From DASSUW01 sp963830725 (GTDB taxonomy: Bacteria > Actinomycetota > Thermoleophilia > Solirubrobacterales > Solirubrobacteraceae): 64,000 nucleotides of DNA. Made by a program: the position numbers and the translations under genes. Below are positions 1-7,354 of the stretch, in pieces. A model generated the notes under the pieces. That model saw only the letters and a list, made by a program, of their open reading frames with translations. It was not told where the DNA came from and searched no databases. Each line of letters begins with the position of its first letter. The stretch's first letter is position 1. Location: assembly GCA_963830725.1 (NCBI GenBank), contig CAWHNO010000002.1, positions 248,001 through 312,000 on the forward strand. Direction: 5' to 3'.

Positions 1-226
1 GCAGCGAGAACTTGACGACCCCGATCGCGCCGCCGACGGCGAGGATCCACTTCCACGGGATCCCCGCCCGGCCCCCGATCAGCAGCAGCGGCAATGAGGC
101 GAGGAGGTAGCGCAGGGACGAGAGCAGCAGCGGCGGGAAGTCCTCCAGGCCCACCTCGATGACCACGAAGTTCAGCCCCCACACGGCGGCGACCAGGACG
201 GCGAGGGCGACGTGGACGGGGCGCAT
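1..226 (-). CDS. EamA-family (DMT) transporter, N-terminal part, runs off the window
   Basis: The first 75 residues of a membrane protein read leftwards off the window edge. The start MRPVHVALAVLVAAVWGLNF is followed by a hydrophobic segment ending before IEVGLEDFPP, then SLRYLLASLPLLLIGG. This is the usual opening of EamA drug/metabolite exporters: a first helix with a WG(L/S)NF motif, then a PPLLLSSLRYL-type second helix. Members export amino acids or other small metabolites across the inner membrane; the substrate here is unknown. The ATG at 226 lies 76 bp from the divergent LysR start, an arrangement that usually means the LysR protein controls the exporter. The family call is firm for such a short piece, but the C-terminal half cannot be seen. 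Confidence 0.8.
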   Translation of the reverse strand, partial: MRPVHVALAVLVAAVWGLNFVVIEVGLEDFPPLLLSSLRYLLASLPLLLIGGRAGIPWKWILAVGGAIGVVKFSL

Positions 227-281
227 GCCGACCCATGGTGACCGCGTGCGACCAGAAGTTCCAGTTGCGATCTCTTGGTAT

Positions 282-298
282 AAGCGTAAGCTGCGCTT
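282..298. promoter_or_regulatory. Candidate LysR operator between EamA and LysR genes
   Basis: AAGCG, seven bases, then CGCTT form an inverted repeat in the only AT-rich stretch between the two divergent genes. It ends 4 bp before the LysR ATG. LysR regulators typically bind such interrupted dyads (T-N11-A type), so this is the likely autoregulatory and target site. It was read by eye only; no homologous promoters were compared. Confidence 0.4.
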
Positions 299-302
299 TC
301 GC

Positions 303-1250
303 ATGCTCGACGTCCGCCGCCTCCGCGTCCTGCGCGAGCTCGCCGCCCGCGGCACGATCGCGGCCACCGCCGACGCGCTCGGCTACACCGCCCCGGCCGT
401 GTCCCAGCAGCTCGCCACGCTCGAGCGCGAAGCCGGGGTCGCGCTGCTCGAGCGCAACGGGCGCCGCAGGCGCCTGACGCCCGCAGGAGAGGAGCTGGTC
501 CAACGGACCGAGGGCATCCTGCGCGAGCTCGAGGCGGCCGAGGCGGCGCTCGCGCGCACGACCACCCACGTCGCCGGCGTCCTGCGCTGCGCGGCGTTCG
601 CGAGCGCGCACCGGATCCTGCTCCCGCGCGCGATCGCCGCGCTCGCCGAGCGCCACCCCGACCTGCGCGTCACCACGCGCGACCTCGAGCCCGAGGACAG
701 CCTGCCCGCCCTCAAGCTCGGCGAGCTCGACCTCGCGCTCGCGCAGGAGTACGCGTTCTCGCCCGTCCCGGCCGACCCCGCGCTCGAGCGCACGGACCTG
801 CTCGAGGACCCCCTGCGGGTCGCGCTGCCCGAGACACACCCGCTGGCGGACCGCGACGAGATCGACATGCGCGAGCTGGAGGACGAGCCCTGGATCGCCG
901 GCAAGGACGGCTCGTTCTGCCACCTGGTGGTCATCCACTCCACGCGCGCGGCCGGCTACGAGCCGCGACTGGCCCACATCACCAACGACTTCGCGGTCTC
1001 GTACGCGCTCGTCAAGGCCGGCGCCGGCGTCGGGCTCGTGCCCGAGCTGGCCGGCCCGCCGCCTCCCGGCGTCGTCACGCGGCCGATCACGGGCGCTCCG
1101 CCGAGCCGGCGGATCTACGCCGCCGTGCGCGCCGGCAGCGGCGCCCGGCCGGCGGTGGCCGCGATGCTCGGCGCGCTCACCGAGCGCCGAGCACCGAGTC
1201 CAGCAGCCCCGGGAAGCGCTCGTCGAGCTCGTCGCGCCGCAGCCGGTTGA
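303..1250 (+). CDS. LysR-family transcriptional regulator
   Basis: A 315-residue DNA-binding regulator. It has an N-terminal winged helix-turn-helix (about residues 1-60, MLDVRRLRVLRELAARGTIA followed by AVSQQLATLEREAG) and a LysR substrate-binding domain (about 85-290). I chose the ATG at 303 because it puts LDVRRLRVLREL at the N terminus as in the family; the reading frame stays open upstream to 159, but that part lies across the promoter. The C-terminal 20 or so residues (arginine- and alanine-rich) are read through the 3' end of the convergent ArsR gene, a 74-bp tail-to-tail overlap. It is divergent from an EamA exporter, its probable target. The inducer is unknown. Confidence 0.88.
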   Translation: MLDVRRLRVLRELAARGTIAATADALGYTAPAVSQQLATLEREAGVALLERNGRRRRLTPAGEELVQRTEGILRELEAAEAALARTTTHVAGVLRCAAFASAHRILLPRAIAALAERHPDLRVTTRDLEPEDSLPALKLGELDLALAQEYAFSPVPADPALERTDLLEDPLRVALPETHPLADRDEIDMRELEDEPWIAGKDGSFCHLVVIHSTRAAGYEPRLAHITNDFAVSYALVKAGAGVGLVPELAGPPPPGVVTRPITGAPPSRRIYAAVRAGSGARPAVAAMLGALTERRAPSPAAPGSARRARRAAAG

Positions 1251-1488
1251 CGAGCGCGGTGCCTTCGGCGCGCTGCTCGATCACGCCGCTCTCGCGCAGG
1301 ACGCGGAAGTGGTGCGTGCGCGTCGACTTGGTGACGGGCAGCTCGAACGCGCCGCAGCGGCACTCGCCCTCGGTGGCCAGCGCGCGCACGATCTCCAGCC
1401 GCATGGGGTCGGCGAGCGCGTGCAGGACGCCGGTCAGCTCGAGCGTGTCGGCGGGAGGATGATGGAGCGTACGCGCCACGAGCCTCAT
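1177..1488 (-). CDS. ArsR-family winged-helix regulator
   Basis: A 103-residue single-domain repressor. LHALADPMRLEIVRALA is the first helix pair, and KSTRTHHFRVLRESGVI is the recognition helix and wing typical of ArsR/SmtB proteins. CRCGAFELPV precedes the recognition helix, as in non-metal members of the family; I see no clear metal-binding cysteine pair of the CxCxxC kind. It is transcribed away from a quinone-reductase gene, with two closely related inverted repeats in the 60-bp gap, so it probably represses itself and that gene. The inducer is unknown. Its 3' end overlaps the LysR gene tail to tail. Confidence 0.85.
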   Translation of the reverse strand: MRLVARTLHHPPADTLELTGVLHALADPMRLEIVRALATEGECRCGAFELPVTKSTRTHHFRVLRESGVIEQRAEGTALVNRLRRDELDERFPGLLDSVLGAR

Positions 1489-1489
1489 T

Positions 1490-1530
1490 GTACGACGGTC
1501 GTCGAACGTTTGGTACGATGGTCGTCGTAC
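1490..1530. promoter_or_regulatory. Twin ArsR operators
   Basis: Two 18-bp units, GTACGACGGTCGTCGAAC (1490-1507) and GTACGATGGTCGTCGTAC (1513-1530), start 23 bp apart. Each is an inverted repeat of GTACGA/TCGTAC (the first copy has one change). They begin 2 bp beyond the ArsR ATG and sit upstream of the divergent mini-ORF/oxidoreductase pair. Spacing of roughly two helical turns places both sites on one face of the DNA. Confidence 0.65.
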
Positions 1531-1550
1531 TTTCGGATGAAAGGACCCGG

Positions 1551-1628
1551 ATGACCCCTCCCTCCTCCCCGCCCAAGCGGCCGCCGTTCCGGCGCGTCGT
1601 CGTGTTCACCGGTCGGCCGAACGGCTGA
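1551..1628 (+). CDS. 25-residue mini-ORF translationally coupled to the oxidoreductase
   Basis: ATG at 1551 follows GAAAGGACC, a good ribosome-binding site. The ORF encodes 25 residues beginning MTPPSSPPKRPPFRRVVVF and ends in TGA at 1626-1628; the final A is also the A of the next gene's ATG (TGATG). The peptide is basic and proline-rich and has no domain I recognise. It could be a leader whose translation feeds the oxidoreductase, which has no Shine-Dalgarno sequence of its own, or the remnant of a longer gene. It is too short for any functional assignment. Confidence 0.45.
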   Translation: MTPPSSPPKRPPFRRVVVFTGRPNG

Positions 1629-2539
1629 TGCGCGCCCTGGTGGCCGGCTCGTCGGGCGTCTCCCTCGCGGAGGCGCCCGACGCGCAGGCCGGCCCCTCGG
1701 AGGCGCTGATCGAGGTCCGCGCCGTCTCGCTCAACCGCGGCGAGGTCCGCCGGCTGCCCGCCCGCACCGAGGGCACGATCCCCGGCTGGGACGTCGCCGG
1801 CGTCGTCCGCCGAGCCGGAGCCGACGGCCCGCGCGAGGGCGAGCGTGTGGTCGGCCTCGCCGGCGAAGGCGGCTGGGCCGAGCTGGCGGCCGTCCCCACC
1901 GACCGCGTCGCCGCCCTGCCCGACGACGTGAGCTTCGAGGCGGCGTCGACGCTTCCGGTGGCCGGGCTCACCGCGCTGCGCGCGCTGGAGGTCGGCGGTC
2001 CGCTGCTCGGCCGCCGCGTGCTCGTCACGGGAGCCGCCGGGGGCGTCGGCCGCTTCGCGATCCAGCTCGCCCACCGCGCCGGCGCGCACGTGACCGGCGT
2101 GGTCCGCAACGCCGAGCGCGGGCAAGGTCTGCGCGAACTGGGCGCAGACGAGCTGATCACGGAGCTCGCGCCCGACGGCGACCCGTTCGACCTGCTGCTG
2201 GAGTCCGTCGGCGGCGCGAGCCTGGCGGCCGCGCTCACGCGTGTCGGGCCCGGGGGCACGGTGGTCGCGTTCGGCGCCTCATCGCCGGAGCCGACGACGT
2301 TCGACGTCTCGCGCTTCTACAACCGCGGCGGGCCGCGCCTCTACGGCCTGCGCGTGTTCGACGAGCTCGCCCGGCTGCGCTCCGGTGTCCGCGACCTCGC
2401 GTTTCTCGTCGCCGAGCTGGCCGCCGGCCGGCTCGACCCGCAGATCGACCTCGTCACGAGCTGGCGCGAGGCCGACACCGCGCTGAGCGCGCTGATGGAC
2501 CGCCGGATCGCGGGCAAGGCGGTCCTGACAATCGATTAG
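1628..2539 (+). CDS. Zinc-independent MDR-family NAD(P)H:quinone reductase-like oxidoreductase
   Basis: A 303-residue medium-chain dehydrogenase/reductase. It has a GroES-like N-terminal domain (SLNRGEVRRL, then GTIPGWDVAGVV, about residues 30-60) and a Rossmann domain with the nucleotide-binding motif VTGAAGGVGRFAIQLA (about 130-147). The cysteine/histidine zinc ligands of alcohol dehydrogenases are absent, which points to the quinone oxidoreductase (QOR/zeta-crystallin) branch, using NADPH to reduce quinones or enones. It starts by TGATG overlap with the upstream mini-ORF and lies under the ArsR twin operators, so expression is probably induced when ArsR is released. The exact substrate is not predictable. 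Confidence 0.85.
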   Translation: MRALVAGSSGVSLAEAPDAQAGPSEALIEVRAVSLNRGEVRRLPARTEGTIPGWDVAGVVRRAGADGPREGERVVGLAGEGGWAELAAVPTDRVAALPDDVSFEAASTLPVAGLTALRALEVGGPLLGRRVLVTGAAGGVGRFAIQLAHRAGAHVTGVVRNAERGQGLRELGADELITELAPDGDPFDLLLESVGGASLAAALTRVGPGGTVVAFGASSPEPTTFDVSRFYNRGGPRLYGLRVFDELARLRSGVRDLAFLVAELAAGRLDPQIDLVTSWREADTALSALMDRRIAGKAVLTID

Positions 2540-2554
2540 TGGCCGCGGCCACTA
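2537..2554. terminator. Bidirectional terminator-like palindrome containing both stop codons
   Basis: TAGTGGCCGCGGCCACTA is a perfect 18-bp palindrome. Its first three bases are the stop codon of the oxidoreductase on the plus strand, and its last three are the stop of smpB on the minus strand. A symmetrical GC-rich hairpin between convergent genes can serve both as terminator or 3' end protector; it has no U-tract. Confidence 0.5.
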
Positions 2555-2995
2555 GCGAGCGCGGATCGCGCGCTCCATCTCGCGCTTCATCTCGCGCTCC
2601 TTGATCGTCTGGCGCTTGTCGCCGACGTCCTTGCCCTTGGCGAGCGCGATCTCGACCTTGACGCGGCCGTCGCGGAAGTACAGGCGGGTGGGGACGAGCG
2701 TGAGCCCCTTCTCGCGCGTCTTGCCGATCAGACGCTCGATCTCGCGCCGGTGCATGAGCACCTTGCGCGAGCGCTCGGGCTCGTGGTTCTCGCGTGAGGC
2801 GGGGGCGTAGGGCGGGATGTGGACGTTGTGCAGCCAGACCTCCCCGTCGCGCACCGACGCATAGCCATCCTTGATCTGCGCCTTTCCCTCGCGCAGGGAT
2901 TTCACCTCTGTGCCCGTGAGCACGAGGCCGGCCTCCCACGTCTCGAGGAAGTGGTAGCGGTGCCGCGCCTGGCGGTTGGTGGCTATATCAGCCAT
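2552..2995 (-). CDS. smpB: SsrA-binding protein SmpB
   Basis: A 147-residue RNA-binding protein that brings tmRNA to stalled ribosomes for trans-translation. The family signature is clear: NRQARHRYHFLETWEAGLVL at the N terminus, GTEVKSLREGKAQIKDGYAS (about 28-47), then NVHIPPYAPAS and a basic C-terminal tail ending in EMKREMERAIRAR that folds into the decoding centre. Length is normal. It is convergent with the MDR gene and divergent from a DUF4395 protein. In many Gram-positive bacteria smpB follows an RNase R-type gene; here an RNB nuclease lies immediately beyond the DUF4395 gene. The tmRNA gene itself is not in the window. Confidence 0.97.
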   Translation of the reverse strand: MADIATNRQARHRYHFLETWEAGLVLTGTEVKSLREGKAQIKDGYASVRDGEVWLHNVHIPPYAPASRENHEPERSRKVLMHRREIERLIGKTREKGLTLVPTRLYFRDGRVKVEIALAKGKDVGDKRQTIKEREMKREMERAIRAR

Positions 2996-3069
2996 TTCCT
3001 GATCCGATTAGTAGTATTTGTATGCGGCTTACTCGCACTCGCAAGCTCGCGCGAGCGCCTTGATTAGAA

Positions 3070-3573
3070 ATGTTCTCGTTCCCCAATCCTGTCAACGAGA
3101 AGGCAGCACGTGTGGTCGCGGGGGTCGTGGCGCTCACGGGCCTGATCATCTTGGCAACCGGCGCGTACTGGCTCCTGCTCCCCGTCGCCTACGGCTTCTG
3201 GGCGCGCGTGCTGACCGGGCCGACGCTGAGCCCGCTGGCACGCCTCGCGATGAAGGTCGCCGCGCGCGACCCGAAGTACGTGCCGGGGCCGCCGAAGCGC
3301 TTCGCCCAGGGCATGGGCGCCGTGTTCAGCACCACCGCCGCGGTGCTCGCCTTCACGGGCGCGACGACGGCGGCCGCCGTCTTGGTCGCCATGCTCGTCG
3401 TCGCCGCCACGCTCGAGTCGGTCTTCGCCTTCTGCCTCGGCTGCCAGATCTTCGCCGGCCTCATGCGCCTCGGCGTGATCCCCGACGCGGTCTGCGCCGA
3501 GTGCGCCGACATCAGGCTGGCACGAGGTCGACCCGTCCCCGCGGCGGGTCAACCTTCTCCACGCGCACCCTGA
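3070..3573 (+). CDS. DUF4395 membrane protein
   Basis: A 167-residue integral membrane protein with about four hydrophobic helices (VVAGVVALTGLIILATGAYW; a paired region around FSTTAAVLAFTGATTAAAVL; a final helix around ESVFAFCLGCQIF). The FCLGCQ cysteine pair and a second CAEC pair near residue 146 are the recognisable features of DUF4395 proteins, which often accompany thioredoxin/sulfur-handling genes in actinobacteria. No function is established. The last 60 bp overlap the 3' end of the convergent RNB nuclease gene, so the extreme C terminus (RGRPVPAAGQPSPRAP) is probably unconserved. An AT-rich 70-bp stretch upstream is shared with the smpB promoter. Confidence 0.75.
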   Translation: MFSFPNPVNEKAARVVAGVVALTGLIILATGAYWLLLPVAYGFWARVLTGPTLSPLARLAMKVAARDPKYVPGPPKRFAQGMGAVFSTTAAVLAFTGATTAAAVLVAMLVVAATLESVFAFCLGCQIFAGLMRLGVIPDAVCAECADIRLARGRPVPAAGQPSPRAP

Positions 3574-5227
3574 CGGGGTCGCCGAGCCGGATCCGGTCGC
3601 CGCTCCCGGCGCCGATCAGCATCGTCTCGAGCTCGTTGAGCTCCCACCAGTCGCCGACCAGGCGACGCACCGGCAGCATGCCCTCGTGGCCGTCGCCGAA
3701 GGCGACGAAGGCGCCGGCGCCGATCACGCCGGTCACCTCGCCCTCGAACTCGGCGTCCCACCCCTCCGAGAAGAGCTCGGCCTCGAGCAGGAAGCAGCGC
3801 GCCACGGCGTCGGCGTCGCGCTCGATCCGCATCGCGTCGCGCTCGCGCTGCGAGCACCACTCGGCCGCGGCGTCGAGCCGTGAGGCCGCCGGCAGGTCCT
3901 CGCCGGCGCCGATCGCGCTCAGCAGCGAGCGGTGGCAGACCAGGTCGGGATAGCGCCGGATCGGCGAGGTGAAGTGGCAGTAGCGCGGCGAGCGCAGGCC
4001 GGCGTGGCCGAGGTTGCGCGGCGCGTAGTGGGCCTGCTTGAGCGACCGCAGCACCAGCGACGTGAAGGCCGCGCCGCCATGCCCGCGGCGACGGACGTCC
4101 TGCGCCACGAGATGCGCGATCTCGGCCACCGCGTCGGCCGCCTGCTGCGGGGTCATCCGCTCCGGCAGCGGCGGCGTCGGGACATCGAGCGACGCGAGCT
4201 GGTCGGCCAGCCGCTCCACGCGCGCGGGCTCCGGTCGCTCGTGCACGCGGTAGAGCGCCGGGAGCTTGCGTGTCTCGAGCAGTGTGGCCACCGCCTCGTT
4301 GGCGGCGATCATCAGGTGCTCGATCAGGCGGTGCGACTCGGTCTGCTCACTCGGCTCGAGCGCGGTCACGTGCCCCTCGCGCGAGAAGGCGAACTCCGGC
4401 TCCGTGCTCTCCACCGCGAGCGCTCCCGTACGCGCCGCCTCCAGCGCCGCCGCAGCCGCGCGCGCCGCCGCCAGCGGCTCCGCCCACGGCTCCTCGGCCC
4501 GGGCCGCGCCGGCGAAGATGTCGTCCACCGCGGGATAGGTGAGCCGCTTGTTCGAGCGGATGATCGACCGGTGGAACACGGTGCGTCGCGGCCGCGCGCC
4601 GACCAGGTCCATCTCCACCGTCACCGCCAGCCGGTCCTGATCCGGCAGCAGCGAGCACGCCCGGTTCGAGAGCGCCTCCGGCAGCATCGGCTCGACGAGT
4701 CCGGGCACGTAGACCGAGGTCCCGCGCCTGAACGCCTCCCGGTCGACATGCGAGCCCGGGCGCACGTGAGCCGCTACGTCGGCGATGTGGACCCACACCC
4801 GCAGGGCCCCGTCGTCCAGGCGCTCGGCGGACACCGCGTCGTCGAAGTCCCGCGCCGTGGGCGGGTCGATCGTGAAGGTCGGCAGCGAGCGCAAGTCGAC
4901 GCGCGGCGCCTCCGGCACATGCTCCGCGGCCTCTCGCGCCTCGCGCTCGACCAGCGGATCGAAGCGCCGCCTCAGGCCGCGGTGGAGCAGCAGCGCGTCG
5001 AGCACGTCGCGCGCCACGTCGGGCCGGCCGAGCACGCGCTCGACCTTTCCGCGGGTCCCGACCTGCACGAGGTCGCCCGCTCCGGCCTGACGCGGACGGT
5101 CGACGTTGACGCGCCGGCCACGGTCGAAGAATGGCTCGACGGTCCAGAAGCGGCCGCGCTTGGCCAGCACCCCCACCACCGGGGCCGCGCGCTCGAGTTG
5201 GCGGCGACCCTCGGTGCGGTGCTTCAC
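3512..5227 (-). CDS. RNB-domain 3'-5' exoribonuclease (RNase R/II family)
   Basis: A 571-residue exonuclease that degrades RNA from the 3' end. The catalytic RNB motif is at about residues 118-132 (FTIDPPTARDFDDAV, with metal-binding aspartates D121, D127, D129 and D130), followed by WVHIADVAAHV and, near residue 415, the FTSPIRRYPDLVCHR motif. A C-terminal S1-like domain (EGEVTGVIGAGAFVAFGDGH) closes the protein. It lacks the long N-terminal cold-shock and helical extensions of E. coli RNase R and is closer in length to the short actinobacterial type. Its ATG overlaps the stop of the C-terminal protease gene (ATGA), so the two are translationally coupled. Confidence 0.92.
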   Translation of the reverse strand: MKHRTEGRRQLERAAPVVGVLAKRGRFWTVEPFFDRGRRVNVDRPRQAGAGDLVQVGTRGKVERVLGRPDVARDVLDALLLHRGLRRRFDPLVEREAREAAEHVPEAPRVDLRSLPTFTIDPPTARDFDDAVSAERLDDGALRVWVHIADVAAHVRPGSHVDREAFRRGTSVYVPGLVEPMLPEALSNRACSLLPDQDRLAVTVEMDLVGARPRRTVFHRSIIRSNKRLTYPAVDDIFAGAARAEEPWAEPLAAARAAAAALEAARTGALAVESTEPEFAFSREGHVTALEPSEQTESHRLIEHLMIAANEAVATLLETRKLPALYRVHERPEPARVERLADQLASLDVPTPPLPERMTPQQAADAVAEIAHLVAQDVRRRGHGGAAFTSLVLRSLKQAHYAPRNLGHAGLRSPRYCHFTSPIRRYPDLVCHRSLLSAIGAGEDLPAASRLDAAAEWCSQRERDAMRIERDADAVARCFLLEAELFSEGWDAEFEGEVTGVIGAGAFVAFGDGHEGMLPVRRLVGDWWELNELETMLIGAGSGDRIRLGDPVRVRVEKVDPPRGRVDLVPA

Positions 5228-6408
5228 GCCGCTTCGCGCAGCGCGGCGAGCAGCGCTTCGTCGCGCGGCGTGTCGGGGTCGTCCTCGGCCTGCACGTCGG
5301 GTGCCACGCCCGCGCCGCGCTCGACGCCACCGCCGCCGAGGTTGCGGCCGCTGGGCAGGAAGTACTCGCCGACGGTGATGTCGAGCGCGCCGCCGTTGGG
5401 CAGCGGCTCGATCTCCTGGAAGACGCCCTTGCCGAAGGTGCGCGTGCCGACCACCTTGGCGCGGTCGCGGTCCTGCAGCGCGCCGGTCACGATCTCCGAC
5501 GCCGAGGCGCTGCGGTCGTTGACGAGCACGACCACGGGGATGTCGCCGTCGATGGCGCCGCCGGTGGCCTCGTAGACCTGCTCGGGCCGCGAGCGCCCGC
5601 GCGTGGTGACGATCTTGCCGTCGGGGATGAAGACCGACGAGACCATGACGGCCTCGTTGAGCAGGCCGCCGCCGTTGTCGCGCAGGTCGAGGACCACGCC
5701 CTCGGCACCCTGCTTCAGCAGCCGGCGGACCGCGTCGCCGACCTCGCCGTGCGCGCCGGACGTGAAGCCCGCCAGGTGCACGTGCCCGATCTTGCGGCCG
5801 CCCGAGCGCCGCATCTCGGCCTTGACGACCGGGATCTCGACCTCGGCGCGCTTGAGCGTCAGCTCGCGCTCATCGCCCTGCGAGCGCACGGTCAGACGCA
5901 CGGAGCTGCCGGCTGGGCCCTTGATCCGCGTCGTGGACTCCTCCGAGCTCTGGCCGGCGATCGAGCGGCCGTTGACGTGCGTGATCACGTCGCCGGGCCT
6001 CAGGCCGCCGCGATCGGCCGGGGAGCCCTCGTAGACGGTGAGCACGCGCAGGCCGCGCTCGATCTCCTCGACGGTCATCCCGACGCCCTCGAAGCGGCCC
6101 TCGGTGGCGGCCTGGAAGTCGGTGAAATCGCGCGGGGCGAAGTAGTGCGAGAACCGGTCGTCGAGCGAGCCGACGGCCTGCTCGAGCGACTGGTCGAGCA
6201 GCTTCTTGCGATCGACCTTGCGGTAGTAGTCGCGCTCGAGCGTGTCAATCGCCTCCTCGTAGATCCGTCCCTCGGTGTCGGCGACCAGCGTGTCGCGCAC
6301 CCCGCCGGGCAGCGAGTCGGGATGGCCGCCCAGCCAGATCCCGGCCGCCAGCATGACTGGCAGCAGGATGACGAGCAGGGGCAGGAGGAAGCGTCGGCCG
6401 CGGCGCAT
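5224..6408 (-). CDS. S41-family carboxy-terminal processing protease (CtpA/Prc type)
   Basis: A secreted, membrane-anchored serine protease of 394 residues. It has an N-terminal hydrophobic anchor (RRFLLPLLVILLPVMLAAGI), a PDZ domain (about residues 100-190, with RFEGVGMTVEE and GGLRPGDVITHVNG), then the catalytic domain. The Ser-Lys pair is visible: NDRSASASEI around residue 302 and TFGKGVFQ with K327. It acts outside the membrane on protein C termini. I prefer the ATG at 6408 over a GTG four codons upstream because MRRGRRFLLP is the usual basic start of the signal anchor. Its 3' end overlaps the RNB nuclease start by 4 bp, and ftsX lies 46 bp upstream on the same strand, as in the ftsEX-ctp order of Gram-positive bacteria. 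Confidence 0.93.
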   Translation of the reverse strand: MRRGRRFLLPLLVILLPVMLAAGIWLGGHPDSLPGGVRDTLVADTEGRIYEEAIDTLERDYYRKVDRKKLLDQSLEQAVGSLDDRFSHYFAPRDFTDFQAATEGRFEGVGMTVEEIERGLRVLTVYEGSPADRGGLRPGDVITHVNGRSIAGQSSEESTTRIKGPAGSSVRLTVRSQGDERELTLKRAEVEIPVVKAEMRRSGGRKIGHVHLAGFTSGAHGEVGDAVRRLLKQGAEGVVLDLRDNGGGLLNEAVMVSSVFIPDGKIVTTRGRSRPEQVYEATGGAIDGDIPVVVLVNDRSASASEIVTGALQDRDRAKVVGTRTFGKGVFQEIEPLPNGGALDITVGEYFLPSGRNLGGGGVERGAGVAPDVQAEDDPDTPRDEALLAALREAA

Positions 6409-6454
6409 GGAGCAAACCACGGTACCGCGGCCGTGTCAGGTTTATGTAAGCCGC

Positions 6455-7354
6455 TCAGACCCGCAGGAAGCGCCGCAGCGACACGCCGGACCCGACGGCC
6501 GACACTGCGATGGCGGCGCCGAGCAGCAGCGCCACGAGCAGCGGGAAGCTCATCGTCTCGGGCGCGGCGATCAGGGCGTACTCGGCCGCCAGCGGATCGA
6601 CCACCGCGACCTTGAAGACCGCCAGCACCAGTACCGCCAGCAGGCCGCCGAGCGCGCCCACCAGCATGCCCTCCATCACGAACGGCCAGCGGATGAACCA
6701 GTCGGTGGCCCCGACCAGCTTCATCACCTCGACCTCGCGCCGCCGCGCGTAGAGCGACAGCCGGATCGTGTTGGCGATCAGCAGCACCGAGGCGATCATC
6801 AGCAGGCCGGCGAGCAGCGCCGTCGTGAGCTTCACGGCGCGCGTGACCGAGAGGATCTTGTTCGTGTCCTCCTCGCGGTTGGTGACCTCGTCGATCGCCG
6901 GGTCGATCACCGTGCGCCCGCCGCCCGGGGCGGTCGGGGACAGCGCGTTGCGGACCTTGGCGATGTTGTCCGGGTTGTCGGGCGTGATCCGGAACAGATG
7001 CGGCAGCGGGTTGAACTCGCCCAGCTCGCCGTAGGCGTCGGGGTTCTTCCTGCGCTGCTCCGCGTAGGCCTGGTCCTTGGACACGAACTCCACGCGCGCC
7101 ACGTGCGGCGTGTCGTTCTCGAGCAGGTTGCGCACGCGGGCGACGTCGGCGTCGTCCGCCTCGTCGACCAGGTAGACGTTGGCGATCACGCGCCCGCGGA
7201 CCTCGTTGGCGGCGCCGGTGGTGGCCTGCACGACGGGGATGAAGACACCGAGGATGAGCACGGTCACCAGCACGGTGGCCATGGCGGCGAACGACGGGAC
7301 CGCGTTGCGCTTGAGGGCACGGAGCGCCTCGCGGATGAAGAAGCCGATCCTCAT
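6455..7354 (-). CDS. ftsX: Cell division protein FtsX
   Basis: A 299-residue, four-helix permease-like partner of FtsE. It starts with a cytoplasmic MRIGFFIREALRALKRN and a first helix, followed by the extracellular loop (about 55-170, containing ARVEFVSKDQAY and LPHLFRI). Then come three helices, including IASVLLIANTIRLSLYARRREVEVMKLVGATDWFIRWPF, given here only as a region, that carry the FtsX/MacB core motif. FtsEX couples ATP hydrolysis to activation of peptidoglycan hydrolases at the septum. The start overlaps the ftsE stop by 4 bp. Confidence 0.95.
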   Translation of the reverse strand: MRIGFFIREALRALKRNAVPSFAAMATVLVTVLILGVFIPVVQATTGAANEVRGRVIANVYLVDEADDADVARVRNLLENDTPHVARVEFVSKDQAYAEQRRKNPDAYGELGEFNPLPHLFRITPDNPDNIAKVRNALSPTAPGGGRTVIDPAIDEVTNREEDTNKILSVTRAVKLTTALLAGLLMIASVLLIANTIRLSLYARRREVEVMKLVGATDWFIRWPFVMEGMLVGALGGLLAVLVLAVFKVAVVDPLAAEYALIAAPETMSFPLLVALLLGAAIAVSAVGSGVSLRRFLRV

